Source: Desulfomarina profundi (GTDB lineage: Bacteria > Desulfobacterota > Desulfobulbia > Desulfobulbales > Desulfocapsaceae). Taken from it: 64,000 bases of DNA. The DNA lies in the NCBI RefSeq assembly GCF_019703855.1, contig NZ_AP024086.1, forward strand, positions 4,236,501 through 4,300,500, read 5' to 3'. Every line of letters starts with the position of its first letter. Position 1 is the first letter of the stretch. The notes beneath the pieces were generated by a model. That model was not told where the DNA came from, did no database searches, and worked only from the letters and a program-made list of their open reading frames with translations. The position numbers and the translations under genes were made by a program. Below are positions 17,492-26,008 of this stretch, piece after piece.

Positions 17492-18451
17492 ATGAAAACC
17501 AGGTTGATCTGCAGTTCCCACAGCCCTCTGCTCTATTGTTTTAAAAAAGAACCGGAAGACTGGCAAAAACTGCAGCAGACATTTGAAAAAAGTGCGGAGG
17601 CCATTCGGGTCTTTGATCCTGAGCTGGTTATTGCCTTTGGATCTGACCATTTCAATGGATTTTTCATGGAAAACATGCCCGCTTTCTGTGTTGGCTTTCA
17701 AGCGTGGGCGGAGGAGGATATAGGTGGTTTTTCAGGGCCCCTTAATGTACCTGCGGAAATGGCGCAAAGAATGGTCATTGCTCTTCGTGAAAACAATATT
17801 GATCCTGCTGTTTCCCATCGGATGACAGTTGATCATGCTTTCTCTCAGACGATTCACATAATGTTGGGCGGACTGGATATCCGACCGGTTATTCCGGTTT
17901 TCATAAATTGTATAACTACACCCTTTGTTCCATTTGCCCGTTCACGGCTCCTTGGTGAAGCGGTGGGGCGCTTTGCAGCCAATCTGGATAAAAGAGTTCT
18001 TTTCCTCTCTTCCGGCGGGATGTCCCATCACCCGACTCGATATTATCCTGTCCTGGGGGAGGGGGAAGAGAAAGTAACCGCCTGGCAGGTGTCGGGGGGA
18101 AAGGATCCTGCGTCTCTTTCCCGTGAGGAGTGGTTGCATCGTCTTGATGTCATGCATCGGGAGGGTGCCGAGATGATTGCCAGGGGTGAAAGGACCGCTG
18201 CTCAGATGCATCTCAATGAAGAGGCGGATCGCCGTTTTCTCGATATCCTGATCTCAGGTAATCTTGAGGAGTTTGATCGATGGGACCAGGAGAAACTTGT
18301 GGCCGAAGCGGGGATCGGTTCCATGGAACTGCATACCTGGATAGCGGGAGCTGCTGCCCATATGGCAGCTGGAGGATCATCCCCGGAGCTGGGCTTTTAC
18401 AGTGTGACGCCGGAGCTCGGTATTGCTGCCGGAATAGTGTACGGGGAATAG
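17492..18451 (+). CDS. Class III extradiol ring-cleavage dioxygenase, MhpB/LigB-like
   Basis: 319 residues, close to the 314 of MhpB (2,3-dihydroxyphenylpropionate 1,2-dioxygenase). Candidate iron ligands are His10 (CSSHSPLL) and His53 (GSDHFNGFF), with a later Glu in GSMELHTW. Residues His115 (MTVDHAFSQ) and His179 (GGMSHHP) fall at the same numbers as the acid-base histidines of MhpB. The active site therefore looks intact. The known reaction consumes O2, which is odd beside an oxygen-sensitive transhydroxylase. AGGAG (GGAGAAAAACGACT) precedes the ATG. The gene is followed after 5 bases by the BKACE gene. Confidence 0.85.
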   Translation: MKTRLICSSHSPLLYCFKKEPEDWQKLQQTFEKSAEAIRVFDPELVIAFGSDHFNGFFMENMPAFCVGFQAWAEEDIGGFSGPLNVPAEMAQRMVIALRENNIDPAVSHRMTVDHAFSQTIHIMLGGLDIRPVIPVFINCITTPFVPFARSRLLGEAVGRFAANLDKRVLFLSSGGMSHHPTRYYPVLGEGEEKVTAWQVSGGKDPASLSREEWLHRLDVMHREGAEMIARGERTAAQMHLNEEADRRFLDILISGNLEEFDRWDQEKLVAEAGIGSMELHTWIAGAAAHMAAGGSSPELGFYSVTPELGIAAGIVYGE

Positions 18452-18456
18452 TACCT

Positions 18457-19299
18457 GTGGAAAGACTGCTCATAGGTGTTGCTCCTAATGGTGCCCGCAG
18501 AACAAGGCAGGATCATGGGGCTTTGCCCCTTACGCCTCTTGAACTGGCAAGAACCGCGGCCGCCTGTGCTGAAGCCGGAGCAGCCATGTTTCACCTCCAT
18601 GTCCGGGATAAACGGGGGAGGCACAGTCTTGATCCTGAGCTCTATCGTCGGGCCATGACAGAGGTGGAGGCGGCGGTGGGGGAAGCAATGGTGATCCAGG
18701 TTTCTTCTGAAGCGGCGGGAATATACGGGCCTGACGAACAGATCGAACTGATGGGCCGGCTTGCTCCACGTTGCATCTCCATAGGACTTTGTGAATTTTT
18801 AGGGGACTGCCGCTATGTTGACCGGGCGAAGGATTTTTTATATTCACTTTTCCTTAATGGAACCGGGATCCAGTTCATTCTGTACAGTCCTCATGAGGTG
18901 TCTCTTTACGAAGATTTCAGTAGACAGGGAGTGTTACCGGGGGAGAATCATTTTCTGCTTTTTGTTGTGGGCAGTTACCAGGGAGGAGAAGATACTGCAT
19001 ATTCGCTTGAACAATACCTGGCGGCACTGAGAGGAAAAAACAGCTGGATGGCTTGTGGTTTTGGTATCAATGAACATCGGGTTATCAAAGAGGCGATGAA
19101 ACTGGGAGGTCATGTCAGAATCGGTTTTGAGAATAATCTCCATCGGCCTGACGGTTCAGTTGCAAAAAACAATGAGGAACTTGTACAAATGGCAGTGGAA
19201 GTTGCTGCTGCAATGGATCGAAAACCAGCTGATGGAGATTTTGCGAGATCACTGTTTCAAACGGGACTGTCGGCGGAGGGTCCCCATGGCGACAGGTGA
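18457..19299 (+). CDS. Beta-keto acid cleavage enzyme (BKACE, DUF849 family)
   Basis: 280 residues of the Kce/BKACE TIM-barrel family. Visible signs are GVAPNGARRT at the start, the Zn-binding FHLHVRD (His-x-His), EAAGIYGPDEQIEL, and the C-terminal GGHVRIGFENNLH with the third ligand Glu. These enzymes condense a beta-keto acid with acetyl-CoA and split it into acetoacetate and a new CoA ester. I set the start at GTG 18457, five bases after the previous stop; the ORF extends upstream only inside that gene. In phloroglucinol degraders a BKACE-type lyase splits triacetate, so a role at the end of ring degradation fits. Confidence 0.85.
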   Translation: MERLLIGVAPNGARRTRQDHGALPLTPLELARTAAACAEAGAAMFHLHVRDKRGRHSLDPELYRRAMTEVEAAVGEAMVIQVSSEAAGIYGPDEQIELMGRLAPRCISIGLCEFLGDCRYVDRAKDFLYSLFLNGTGIQFILYSPHEVSLYEDFSRQGVLPGENHFLLFVVGSYQGGEDTAYSLEQYLAALRGKNSWMACGFGINEHRVIKEAMKLGGHVRIGFENNLHRPDGSVAKNNEELVQMAVEVAAAMDRKPADGDFARSLFQTGLSAEGPHGDR

Positions 19300-19459
19300 T
19301 TCTTTTAATCTGAATTATTTTTATGCAGTTACCTTTAATTTTAGCACAAAAAATTGAATACCTACGAAGCTTAACCTGACAATGATATCATTCCCATATT
19401 TCCTGGTTGGCTGAGGATCAAGGGAAATCAGACAAAATACTACACAGATCCAGGGCGTT

Positions 19460-19480
19460 GTTGTGAAAACATTTTCATGA
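19460..19480 (+). promoter_or_regulatory. Palindromic motif upstream of acnB, shared with dctQ
   Basis: TGAAAACATTTTCA (19465-19478) is a perfect 12-base dyad with a CA centre, within a 21-bp string that matches 386-406 at 20 positions. It ends 17 bases before the acnB ATG, so it could be an operator or leader element joining control of the TRAP transporter and aconitase. Confidence 0.45.
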
Positions 19481-19497
19481 GTTTGAGAGAGGAAATT

Positions 19498-21954
19498 ATG
19501 ATTGAACAGTATCGAAAAGAGATGAAGAATCGAAGTGAAGCGGGTATCCCACCTCTGCCGATGACCCCAAGACAGGTGCAGGAACTGACCATCCTGCTTG
19601 AAGCGGGTCACAAAGAGAGTGATTTCCTCCTGAACATCCTGGAGACAAGAGTGGAACCCGGGGTCAGCAAGGCAGCGAAGGAAAAGGCATTCTGGCTTGA
19701 AGAAGTGGCTTTCGGTCGGCGGTCTGCGGTGGCAGTTTCTCCGAAAAAAGCGGTGGAGATGCTGGGCGTTATGGAAGGTGGGTATAATGTCGCAGCCCTT
19801 ATTCGACTCCTTGACACTGAGTTGGCTGATATTGCCGCATCCGGGTTGAAGCGGACGATTAAAGTGTACGAGGCCTTTGATCAGGTGACAGCACTGGCGG
19901 AGGATAATATTCATGCCATGGCTGTGTTGGAATCGTGGGCTGCAGCAGACTGGTTTTTTGCAGAAAAATCACTACCCGAGAAAATTGAATTTACCGTCTA
20001 TAAGGTGGAAGGAGAGATCAACACTGATGATTTTTCGCCGGGAAATCAGGCCCAGTCAAGGGCAGATATTCCCCTGCACGCCACTTTTTTCGGAAAGACC
20101 AGGTTCCCGGACGGGATTGATACAATCTTGAAATTCCGTGGCCGAAAACACAAAGTTGCCTTTGCCGGGGACGTGGTGGGAACTGGCTCGTCAAGGAAAT
20201 CGGCCATTAACTCCCTGGTCTGGCATATCGGTGAGGATATGGACTATATTCCCAACAAAAGGACGGGGGGAATTGTCCTTGGAGGAATTATTGCTCCCAT
20301 TTTTTATGCTACGGCCAGAGATGCAGGTGTACTCCCTCTTGAATGTGAGGTGACCGCACTGCAGACAGGAGATGAAGTGGTTCTTGATCTGCTGACCTGG
20401 CAGATGAAATTGGAGGATGGTCGGAAAGTAGAGGTTACAACTCCACCAGTAACTCTGCTTGATGAGTATCGGGCGGGAGGACGTCTCAATCTGATTATCG
20501 GTCGCAACCTGACCCGACAGGCATGCAGTTATCTCGGGGTGGAAGAACCGGAATTCAGTGAAGTGGAAAATCCAGTACCGGCGGCAGGGCAGCCGTATAC
20601 ATTGGCTCAGAAAATGGTGGGACGGGCTTGCGGCTTGGACGGTGTTCTGCCTGGTACTGTCTGCCAGCCAAAAATAACTACCGTCGGTTCCCAGGATACA
20701 ACCGGTCCCATGACCATGCAGGAGATTGCTGAGTTGGCCTGCCTGAGTTTTAAAACTGATCTTTTTATGCAGTCGTTCTGCCATACGGCAGCCTATCCCA
20801 AGGCTGCTGATCTTGAACGGTGGGAAACCATGACGGAAACGGTGAAAAGCTGTGGTGGTCTGGCTCTCAAACCGGGGGACGGAGTTATCCACTCCTGGCT
20901 GAACAAGATGCTGGTTCCCGACTGTGTTGGTACCGGTGGTGATTCCCATACCAGATTCCCCCTGGGTATTTCCTTTCCAGCCGGTTCCGGTCTTGTCGCT
21001 TTCGCCGGTGCCCTGGGTTTTATGCCGCTGGAGATGCCGGAGTCAGTCCTTGTTCGTTTCACGGGAACACGAAGAGCAGGTATTACCGTAAGGGATATGG
21101 TGAACAGTATTCCCCTGGAGGCAATCCGCAGGGGATTGCTGACCGTGGAAAAAAAAGGCAAAAAAAATATTTTTGCGGGAACTGTTCTGGAAATTGAAGG
21201 GATCGACGACCTGACGGTGGAGGAGGCTTTTGAGTTAAGTGATGCTTCTGCTGAACGAAGCGCAGCTGCCTGTGCCCTTGCCTTACCTCTGGACCGTGTG
21301 GTGGAAAATGTTGAAGCAAACGTCCGTGTACTTGAGCAGCTTCTTGCCGAGGGATACGGTGACAGTCAGGCTCTTTCAAGGAGAATAGCGGCTCAGAAAC
21401 AATGGCTGGCCGCGCCTTCCCTGCTCCAGCGGGACGAGAATGCGGAGTACCGCCATGTGCTGGAGATAGACCTGGATGCGATTACGGAGCCGATTCTTGC
21501 CTGCCCCAATGATCCTGATGATGTACGGGAATTGAGTGAGGTTGCGGGAGCATCAATTGAAGAGGCTTTTATCGGTTCCTGTATGACTCACCTCAGTCAT
21601 CTCAGGGCAGCTGCCCGTTTTCTCGATAATGGGTATGCAGAGAGCAGGATCTGGGTTGCTCCTTCCACCAGACTCGACAGGGACATTATTCAGAAAGAGG
21701 GAGGACTCAGTGCCTATGCTAAAGCCGGTTGCAGGGTTGAAATTCCTGGATGCAGCTTGTGCATGGGAAATCAGGCCAGGGTGCGGCCAGGTGCCACTGT
21801 GATTTCCACTTCCACCCGGAATTTTGATAACAGGCTGGGGGATGGAGCGCAGGTCTATCTGGCGTCTACGGAACTGACTGCCATCAGTGGTATGCTCGGA
21901 CGGATTCCGGAAGTTGAGGAATATTTTACTCTTTTCAGGGAAAAGACACAGTAA
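19498..21954 (+). CDS. acnB: Aconitate hydratase B
   Basis: 818 residues with the AcnB arrangement. An N-terminal helical domain (EQYRKEMKNRSEAGIPPLP) is followed by the swivel domain (VEGEINTDDFSPG; GDVVGTGSSRKSAINSL) and then the catalytic domains. The 4Fe-4S cysteines appear in IGSCMTH and PGCSLCMGNQ; GGDSHTRFP is the substrate-binding motif. It interconverts citrate and isocitrate, and often 2-methylisocitrate, in the cytoplasm. Slightly shorter than the E. coli enzyme (865). The start at 19498 follows GAGAGAGGAAA. It is 198 bases after the BKACE gene and has its own leader with the shared palindrome, so it may be a separate unit. Confidence 0.92.
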   Translation: MIEQYRKEMKNRSEAGIPPLPMTPRQVQELTILLEAGHKESDFLLNILETRVEPGVSKAAKEKAFWLEEVAFGRRSAVAVSPKKAVEMLGVMEGGYNVAALIRLLDTELADIAASGLKRTIKVYEAFDQVTALAEDNIHAMAVLESWAAADWFFAEKSLPEKIEFTVYKVEGEINTDDFSPGNQAQSRADIPLHATFFGKTRFPDGIDTILKFRGRKHKVAFAGDVVGTGSSRKSAINSLVWHIGEDMDYIPNKRTGGIVLGGIIAPIFYATARDAGVLPLECEVTALQTGDEVVLDLLTWQMKLEDGRKVEVTTPPVTLLDEYRAGGRLNLIIGRNLTRQACSYLGVEEPEFSEVENPVPAAGQPYTLAQKMVGRACGLDGVLPGTVCQPKITTVGSQDTTGPMTMQEIAELACLSFKTDLFMQSFCHTAAYPKAADLERWETMTETVKSCGGLALKPGDGVIHSWLNKMLVPDCVGTGGDSHTRFPLGISFPAGSGLVAFAGALGFMPLEMPESVLVRFTGTRRAGITVRDMVNSIPLEAIRRGLLTVEKKGKKNIFAGTVLEIEGIDDLTVEEAFELSDASAERSAAACALALPLDRVVENVEANVRVLEQLLAEGYGDSQALSRRIAAQKQWLAAPSLLQRDENAEYRHVLEIDLDAITEPILACPNDPDDVRELSEVAGASIEEAFIGSCMTHLSHLRAAARFLDNGYAESRIWVAPSTRLDRDIIQKEGGLSAYAKAGCRVEIPGCSLCMGNQARVRPGATVISTSTRNFDNRLGDGAQVYLASTELTAISGMLGRIPEVEEYFTLFREKTQ

Positions 21955-22061
21955 TGTAGGGGAAGAGGCTGTTGGGCATAAAGAATTATCTGTTCAGGTG
22001 GTGTCAGGTTCAATGAAGTGATTTACTGTTGCCTGAATCCGTGAATATTTAAAGGTGCTTT

Positions 22062-23042
22062 TTACATAAGAAGGGCAAAAGAAAGAGAAAGGAAAGAAAG
22101 CAGGGTGGAGACCAGAATAATGGCTGAAGCCAGCTCTGTATCACTGTTCATCTGTGAGGAGAGCACATAAATGGCGGTGGATGCCGGGAGGGAAAAAAAC
22201 AGTATTCCAACCTTGAAGGGAATACCCGTCACCTTGAACAGGGAAAAATAGAAGAGACCTGTCAGAGGCAGCACCATTACCTTGAGAATTGCAGAGAGAA
22301 AAGAAAGACCCGTATTTTTCCGAACGCCGCGGAAAGTGAGTGAACCCCCAATGGAAATGAGTGCAAGGGGCAGCGCAGCCATTGATGCCAGGCTGAGAGA
22401 ATTGTTAATAAATGTGGGAAATCTGCCGACAATACGTGAATAAAAAATACCGGCGAGGCAGCCAAGTATAAGAGGATTGGAGATAAGAGCCCGCCAGGCA
22501 AACCGCAGCCGATTTCCCAATTCCATTTCTTTTCCCGAAAACCAGATCAGAGTGGAGACAGCGAAAACATTTACGAGAGGAATTATAAAACCAATCACAA
22601 TGCCAAAATATTGTATTCCCTCTCCGCCCAGGCTGTTGAGGATAACCGCAACGCCAATATAGGTATTGAACCTGTAACAACCCTGTGAAAAGGATCCTGC
22701 CTGAAAAGAGTTGATGTTGAAAATCCTGATCACAATGGTGCTGACGGCGAACATGGTAAGAAAGGTGCAGAGGGTGGCTATGCAGAAGTTCCAGGCAATA
22801 CCGTTTTCCAGGGAGGCTCCTCCAATTTTCCAGAAAAGCATGATGGGAAAAAAGATATAATAAATGAGCCTGTCTGCAGTTTTCAGAAAAATCGTATCTG
22901 TTATCCCCTGTTGTTTCAACAGGTTGCCGAGTAAGAGGAGAGTAAAAATTGGAAACAGGGAATTCAGGACAATCAAAACGGGCACCACTGGAAAAATGGA
23001 ATAATTATCAGGAGCTATAATCTTTGATTCTTTCAACTTCAT
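22062..23042 (-). CDS. AEC-family permease
   Basis: 326 residues with about ten hydrophobic helices in the layout of the auxin efflux carrier family (LNSLFPIFTLLLLGNLLKQQ at the N-terminus; the mid-helix SFSQGCYRFNTYIGVAVI; SLPASTAIYVLSSQM near the end). Bacterial members carry malate, malonate and other carboxylates across the inner membrane. It runs divergently from the glutamine-synthetase-like gene, with 170 bases between them, and may serve that pathway or the aromatic island. Start at 23042; the family core begins near residue 20, so Met codons further in are possible. Confidence 0.85.
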   Translation of the reverse strand: MKLKESKIIAPDNYSIFPVVPVLIVLNSLFPIFTLLLLGNLLKQQGITDTIFLKTADRLIYYIFFPIMLFWKIGGASLENGIAWNFCIATLCTFLTMFAVSTIVIRIFNINSFQAGSFSQGCYRFNTYIGVAVILNSLGGEGIQYFGIVIGFIIPLVNVFAVSTLIWFSGKEMELGNRLRFAWRALISNPLILGCLAGIFYSRIVGRFPTFINNSLSLASMAALPLALISIGGSLTFRGVRKNTGLSFLSAILKVMVLPLTGLFYFSLFKVTGIPFKVGILFFSLPASTAIYVLSSQMNSDTELASAIILVSTLLSFLSLSFALLM

Positions 23043-23212
23043 TACCCTTTCCTGTGTTGAAAATCACGGGAAAAAAGTCTGTTCATTTCTTTATTGCAAA
23101 ATTCGCAGGGTGAGAGGTAGTTTCGCCGCAGTCAGTTTGTCTCGATTTTTCCCATGTGGTATACTCACATTCTTTCGATCATTTTATTTTTCAAGGATAC
23201 CCGGAGAAGCTT

Positions 23213-24583
23213 ATGGAGCCAGGAAATGTGACGACAACCGCTGAGGCAAAACAGATAGTCGAAGAACGTGGTCTAACCCATGTAAAAGTCGGTCTTTTTG
23301 ATAATGACGGTGTCATGCGGGGAAAATACATGAGCCGGGAAAAGTTTTTTTCTTCTCTCGATCATGGGTTTGCCTTCTGTGACGTTGTTCTGGGCTGGGA
23401 TGTAAAGGATCAACTCTATGACAATGTGACCTATACCGGCTGGCATACAGGGTATCCTGATGCTCCGGTGAGAATCCTTCCAGGAACCTGTCGCGAAGTG
23501 CCTTTTGAGGACGGGATGCTCCTTTTTCTTGCGGAGTTCGCGGGAGAAGCGGAATCCGTCTGTCCACGTGCAACCCTCAGAAGAGTGATAGAAAAGGCGG
23601 TGAACATGGGATTTGATCCTTATGGAGCCTTTGAGTATGAGTTTTTTCTTTTTGATGAAACACCCGATTCCATTCGTGAAAAAAATTTCAAAGATCTGAC
23701 ACCGATGACACCCGGTTGGTTTGGCTATTCCATGGTCCGTAATTCAACCCATGCCGGATTGTATCATGCCATGATCGAGCTCTCGGAAAAAATGGATTTT
23801 CCCCTGGAGGGAATCCATACCGAAACCGGACCGGGAGTCATTGAAGCAGCCATAGCAGTTGATACGGCGATGAACGCAGCGGATAAAGCGGCTCTTTTCA
23901 AGACATTTATAAAAGTTCTGGCTCAGCAGCATGGTCTTATGGCCACGTTCATGGCAAAATGGTCTGCGGATTACCCGGGACAGAGTGGACATATACATCT
24001 CTCCCTTCGCCACAGGAATGGTGGAGGTTCAGCATTTTATGAGGATGGATCCCGTCACTCGATGAGTGACGTCCAGTTGCAGTTTGTGGCCGGGCAGCAG
24101 AAACTGATGCCGGAATTTCTGTGCATGATGGCCCCTACCATAAACAGTTACAGGCGGATGATTCCCGGATTCTGGGCACCCACGGATGCCACCTGGGGAG
24201 TCGAGAACAGGACTACAGCCCTGCGGGTGATAGAGGGAAGTGATAAATCTCAACGCGTGGAACATCGTCTGGGAGCCGCTGATGCCAATCCGTACCTTGC
24301 CATGGCTGCTGCACTGGGAGCTGGTCTTTATGGCATTGAAAATAAATGGCAACCCGAAGAGGAGATCGTCGGCAACGCCTATGATCAGAAACATGCAGAG
24401 GAACTCTCTCTGCCCCGCACCTTGTGGGAGTCTGCCGAAAAACTGAGGCAGTCTGCTGCTGCCCGTGAGCTGTTTGGCGATGAATTTGTGGATCATTTTG
24501 CGGCCTCCCGGGAATGGGAAGTAAGGGAATTTCGCAGACATGTTTCCGACTGGGAAATGGAGAGGTATTTTGAAATAATATAG
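23213..24583 (+). CDS. Glutamine-synthetase-like ligase (gamma-glutamyl-amine synthetase type)
   Basis: 456 residues of the type I glutamine synthetase fold. Motifs seen are VKVGLFDNDGVMRGKYMSR at the N-terminus, AFEYEFFLFDE (metal-binding Glu), GHIHLSLR, and NRTTALRVIEGSDKSQRVEHR. It lacks the adenylylation-site loop of GlnA and resembles PuuA / IpuC enzymes, which join glutamate to an amine. The start at 23213 follows CGGAGAAG. The next two genes encode an aldehyde and an alcohol dehydrogenase. Together they could oxidise an N-gamma-glutamylated amino alcohol such as ethanolamine to the acid. The amine is inferred. Confidence 0.85.
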   Translation: MEPGNVTTTAEAKQIVEERGLTHVKVGLFDNDGVMRGKYMSREKFFSSLDHGFAFCDVVLGWDVKDQLYDNVTYTGWHTGYPDAPVRILPGTCREVPFEDGMLLFLAEFAGEAESVCPRATLRRVIEKAVNMGFDPYGAFEYEFFLFDETPDSIREKNFKDLTPMTPGWFGYSMVRNSTHAGLYHAMIELSEKMDFPLEGIHTETGPGVIEAAIAVDTAMNAADKAALFKTFIKVLAQQHGLMATFMAKWSADYPGQSGHIHLSLRHRNGGGSAFYEDGSRHSMSDVQLQFVAGQQKLMPEFLCMMAPTINSYRRMIPGFWAPTDATWGVENRTTALRVIEGSDKSQRVEHRLGAADANPYLAMAAALGAGLYGIENKWQPEEEIVGNAYDQKHAEELSLPRTLWESAEKLRQSAAARELFGDEFVDHFAASREWEVREFRRHVSDWEMERYFEII

Positions 24584-24600
24584 AATCTGATTGAAGAGAG

Positions 24601-25995
24601 ATGATGAACGATATATTTAAGACGATCAGCCCCATTGATGGCTCGGTCTATACTGAGCGCTCATGTGCCGATGAGAAATTCGTTGAAACTGCACTCAAAA
24701 ATGCGGTTGCAGCACAGCAGATCTGGAAAGGAGTTTCCTTGAAGGAAAGAAAGAACCTCTGTACCAGAGCTGTTGAAAAATTTGTGGCAAAAAAAGAGCG
24801 GATTGCAGAAGAAATCTGCTGGCAGATGGGCCGACCGATACGGTATGCGGCTGGAGAGGTTGACGGTCTTCAGGAAAGGGCCCTTGCCATGATTGATATG
24901 GCAGATCAGGGGCTTGCACCCATCAGGCTTGATAAAAAACCGGGATTTGAGCGCTGGATACAGCGTGAACCGCTTGGTGTTGTTTTCGTGCTTGCTCCAT
25001 GGAATTATCCCTATTTGACAGCAATTAACGCCATTATTCCAAGCCTTATGGCTGGAAACACGGTTATTCTCAAACACTCAGCCCAGACACCACTTTGTTC
25101 GGAACGATTGCACCAGGCATTTGCGGAGGGCGGATTACCCGAGTCGGTTTTTCAATATCTCCACCTGACCCATGGGGCTACGGAGCGGATAATCAGGGAC
25201 AGGCGTATCGATCACGTGGCCTTTACCGGTTCCGTTGCCGGGGGCAGGATGGTGGAAAATACTGCTGCCGGTCGCTTTATCGGAACAGGTCTTGAGCTCG
25301 GTGGAAAAGATCCGGCTTATATTCGTGAAGATGCGGAGTTATCCCATGCCGTGGAAACAACTATGGATGGAGCTTTTTTCAACTCGGGTCAGTCCTGTTG
25401 CGCCATTGAGCGGGTTTATGTACATGAGTCGGTTTATGATGATTTCCTCGAGCAGGCTGTTGGCTGGGTAAAAAGACTGAAACTCGGACGTTCCGATGAT
25501 CCTGAAACTACCCTGGGGCCTATGGTACGGGGAAGTGCTGCAGATTTTGTCCGTGAACAGGTGTGTGAGGCAATCGGCCAGGGTGCGGTGGCGCATATTT
25601 CCGCGGATGACTTTCCGGCAGATATTCCAGGCAGCCCATATCTTGCCCCACAGGTGTTGAGCGGAGTGGATCATACCATGCGGGTAATGAACCAGGAGAG
25701 TTTTGGGCCTGTCATAGGCATAATGAAAGTCGGGTCGGATGAGGAGGCGATACAGTTGATGAATGACAGTGAATTCGGTCTTACTGCGGCCCTTTTCACA
25801 ACAGATATTGAGAGTGGAATTTCCCTGGGACAGCAGATTGAAACCGGAACGTTTTTTATCAATCGCTGTGATTATCTCGACCCGCAACTGGCCTGGACCG
25901 GTATAAAGAATTCAGGTCGTGGTTGCAGTCTGTCTGTCATGGGTTATGAGTCCCTGACCAGGCCAAAGTCGTTCCATATCAAAACCAGACTCTAA
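24601..25995 (+). CDS. NAD(P)-dependent aldehyde dehydrogenase
   Basis: 464 residues of the ALDH superfamily. Seen are the cofactor segment LAPWNYPYLTAINAIIPSL, the general base Glu in LELGGKDPAY, the catalytic Cys in FNSGQSCCAIERVYV, and the late motif NQESFGPVIGIMKV. It oxidises an aldehyde to the carboxylate. The position 17 bases after the ligase and 13 bases before the alcohol dehydrogenase gives an operon of three steps. Start ATG at 24601 or 24604, after GAAGAGAG. Confidence 0.9.
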   Translation: MMNDIFKTISPIDGSVYTERSCADEKFVETALKNAVAAQQIWKGVSLKERKNLCTRAVEKFVAKKERIAEEICWQMGRPIRYAAGEVDGLQERALAMIDMADQGLAPIRLDKKPGFERWIQREPLGVVFVLAPWNYPYLTAINAIIPSLMAGNTVILKHSAQTPLCSERLHQAFAEGGLPESVFQYLHLTHGATERIIRDRRIDHVAFTGSVAGGRMVENTAAGRFIGTGLELGGKDPAYIREDAELSHAVETTMDGAFFNSGQSCCAIERVYVHESVYDDFLEQAVGWVKRLKLGRSDDPETTLGPMVRGSAADFVREQVCEAIGQGAVAHISADDFPADIPGSPYLAPQVLSGVDHTMRVMNQESFGPVIGIMKVGSDEEAIQLMNDSEFGLTAALFTTDIESGISLGQQIETGTFFINRCDYLDPQLAWTGIKNSGRGCSLSVMGYESLTRPKSFHIKTRL

Positions 25996-26008
25996 AGAGG
26001 ATACATCA

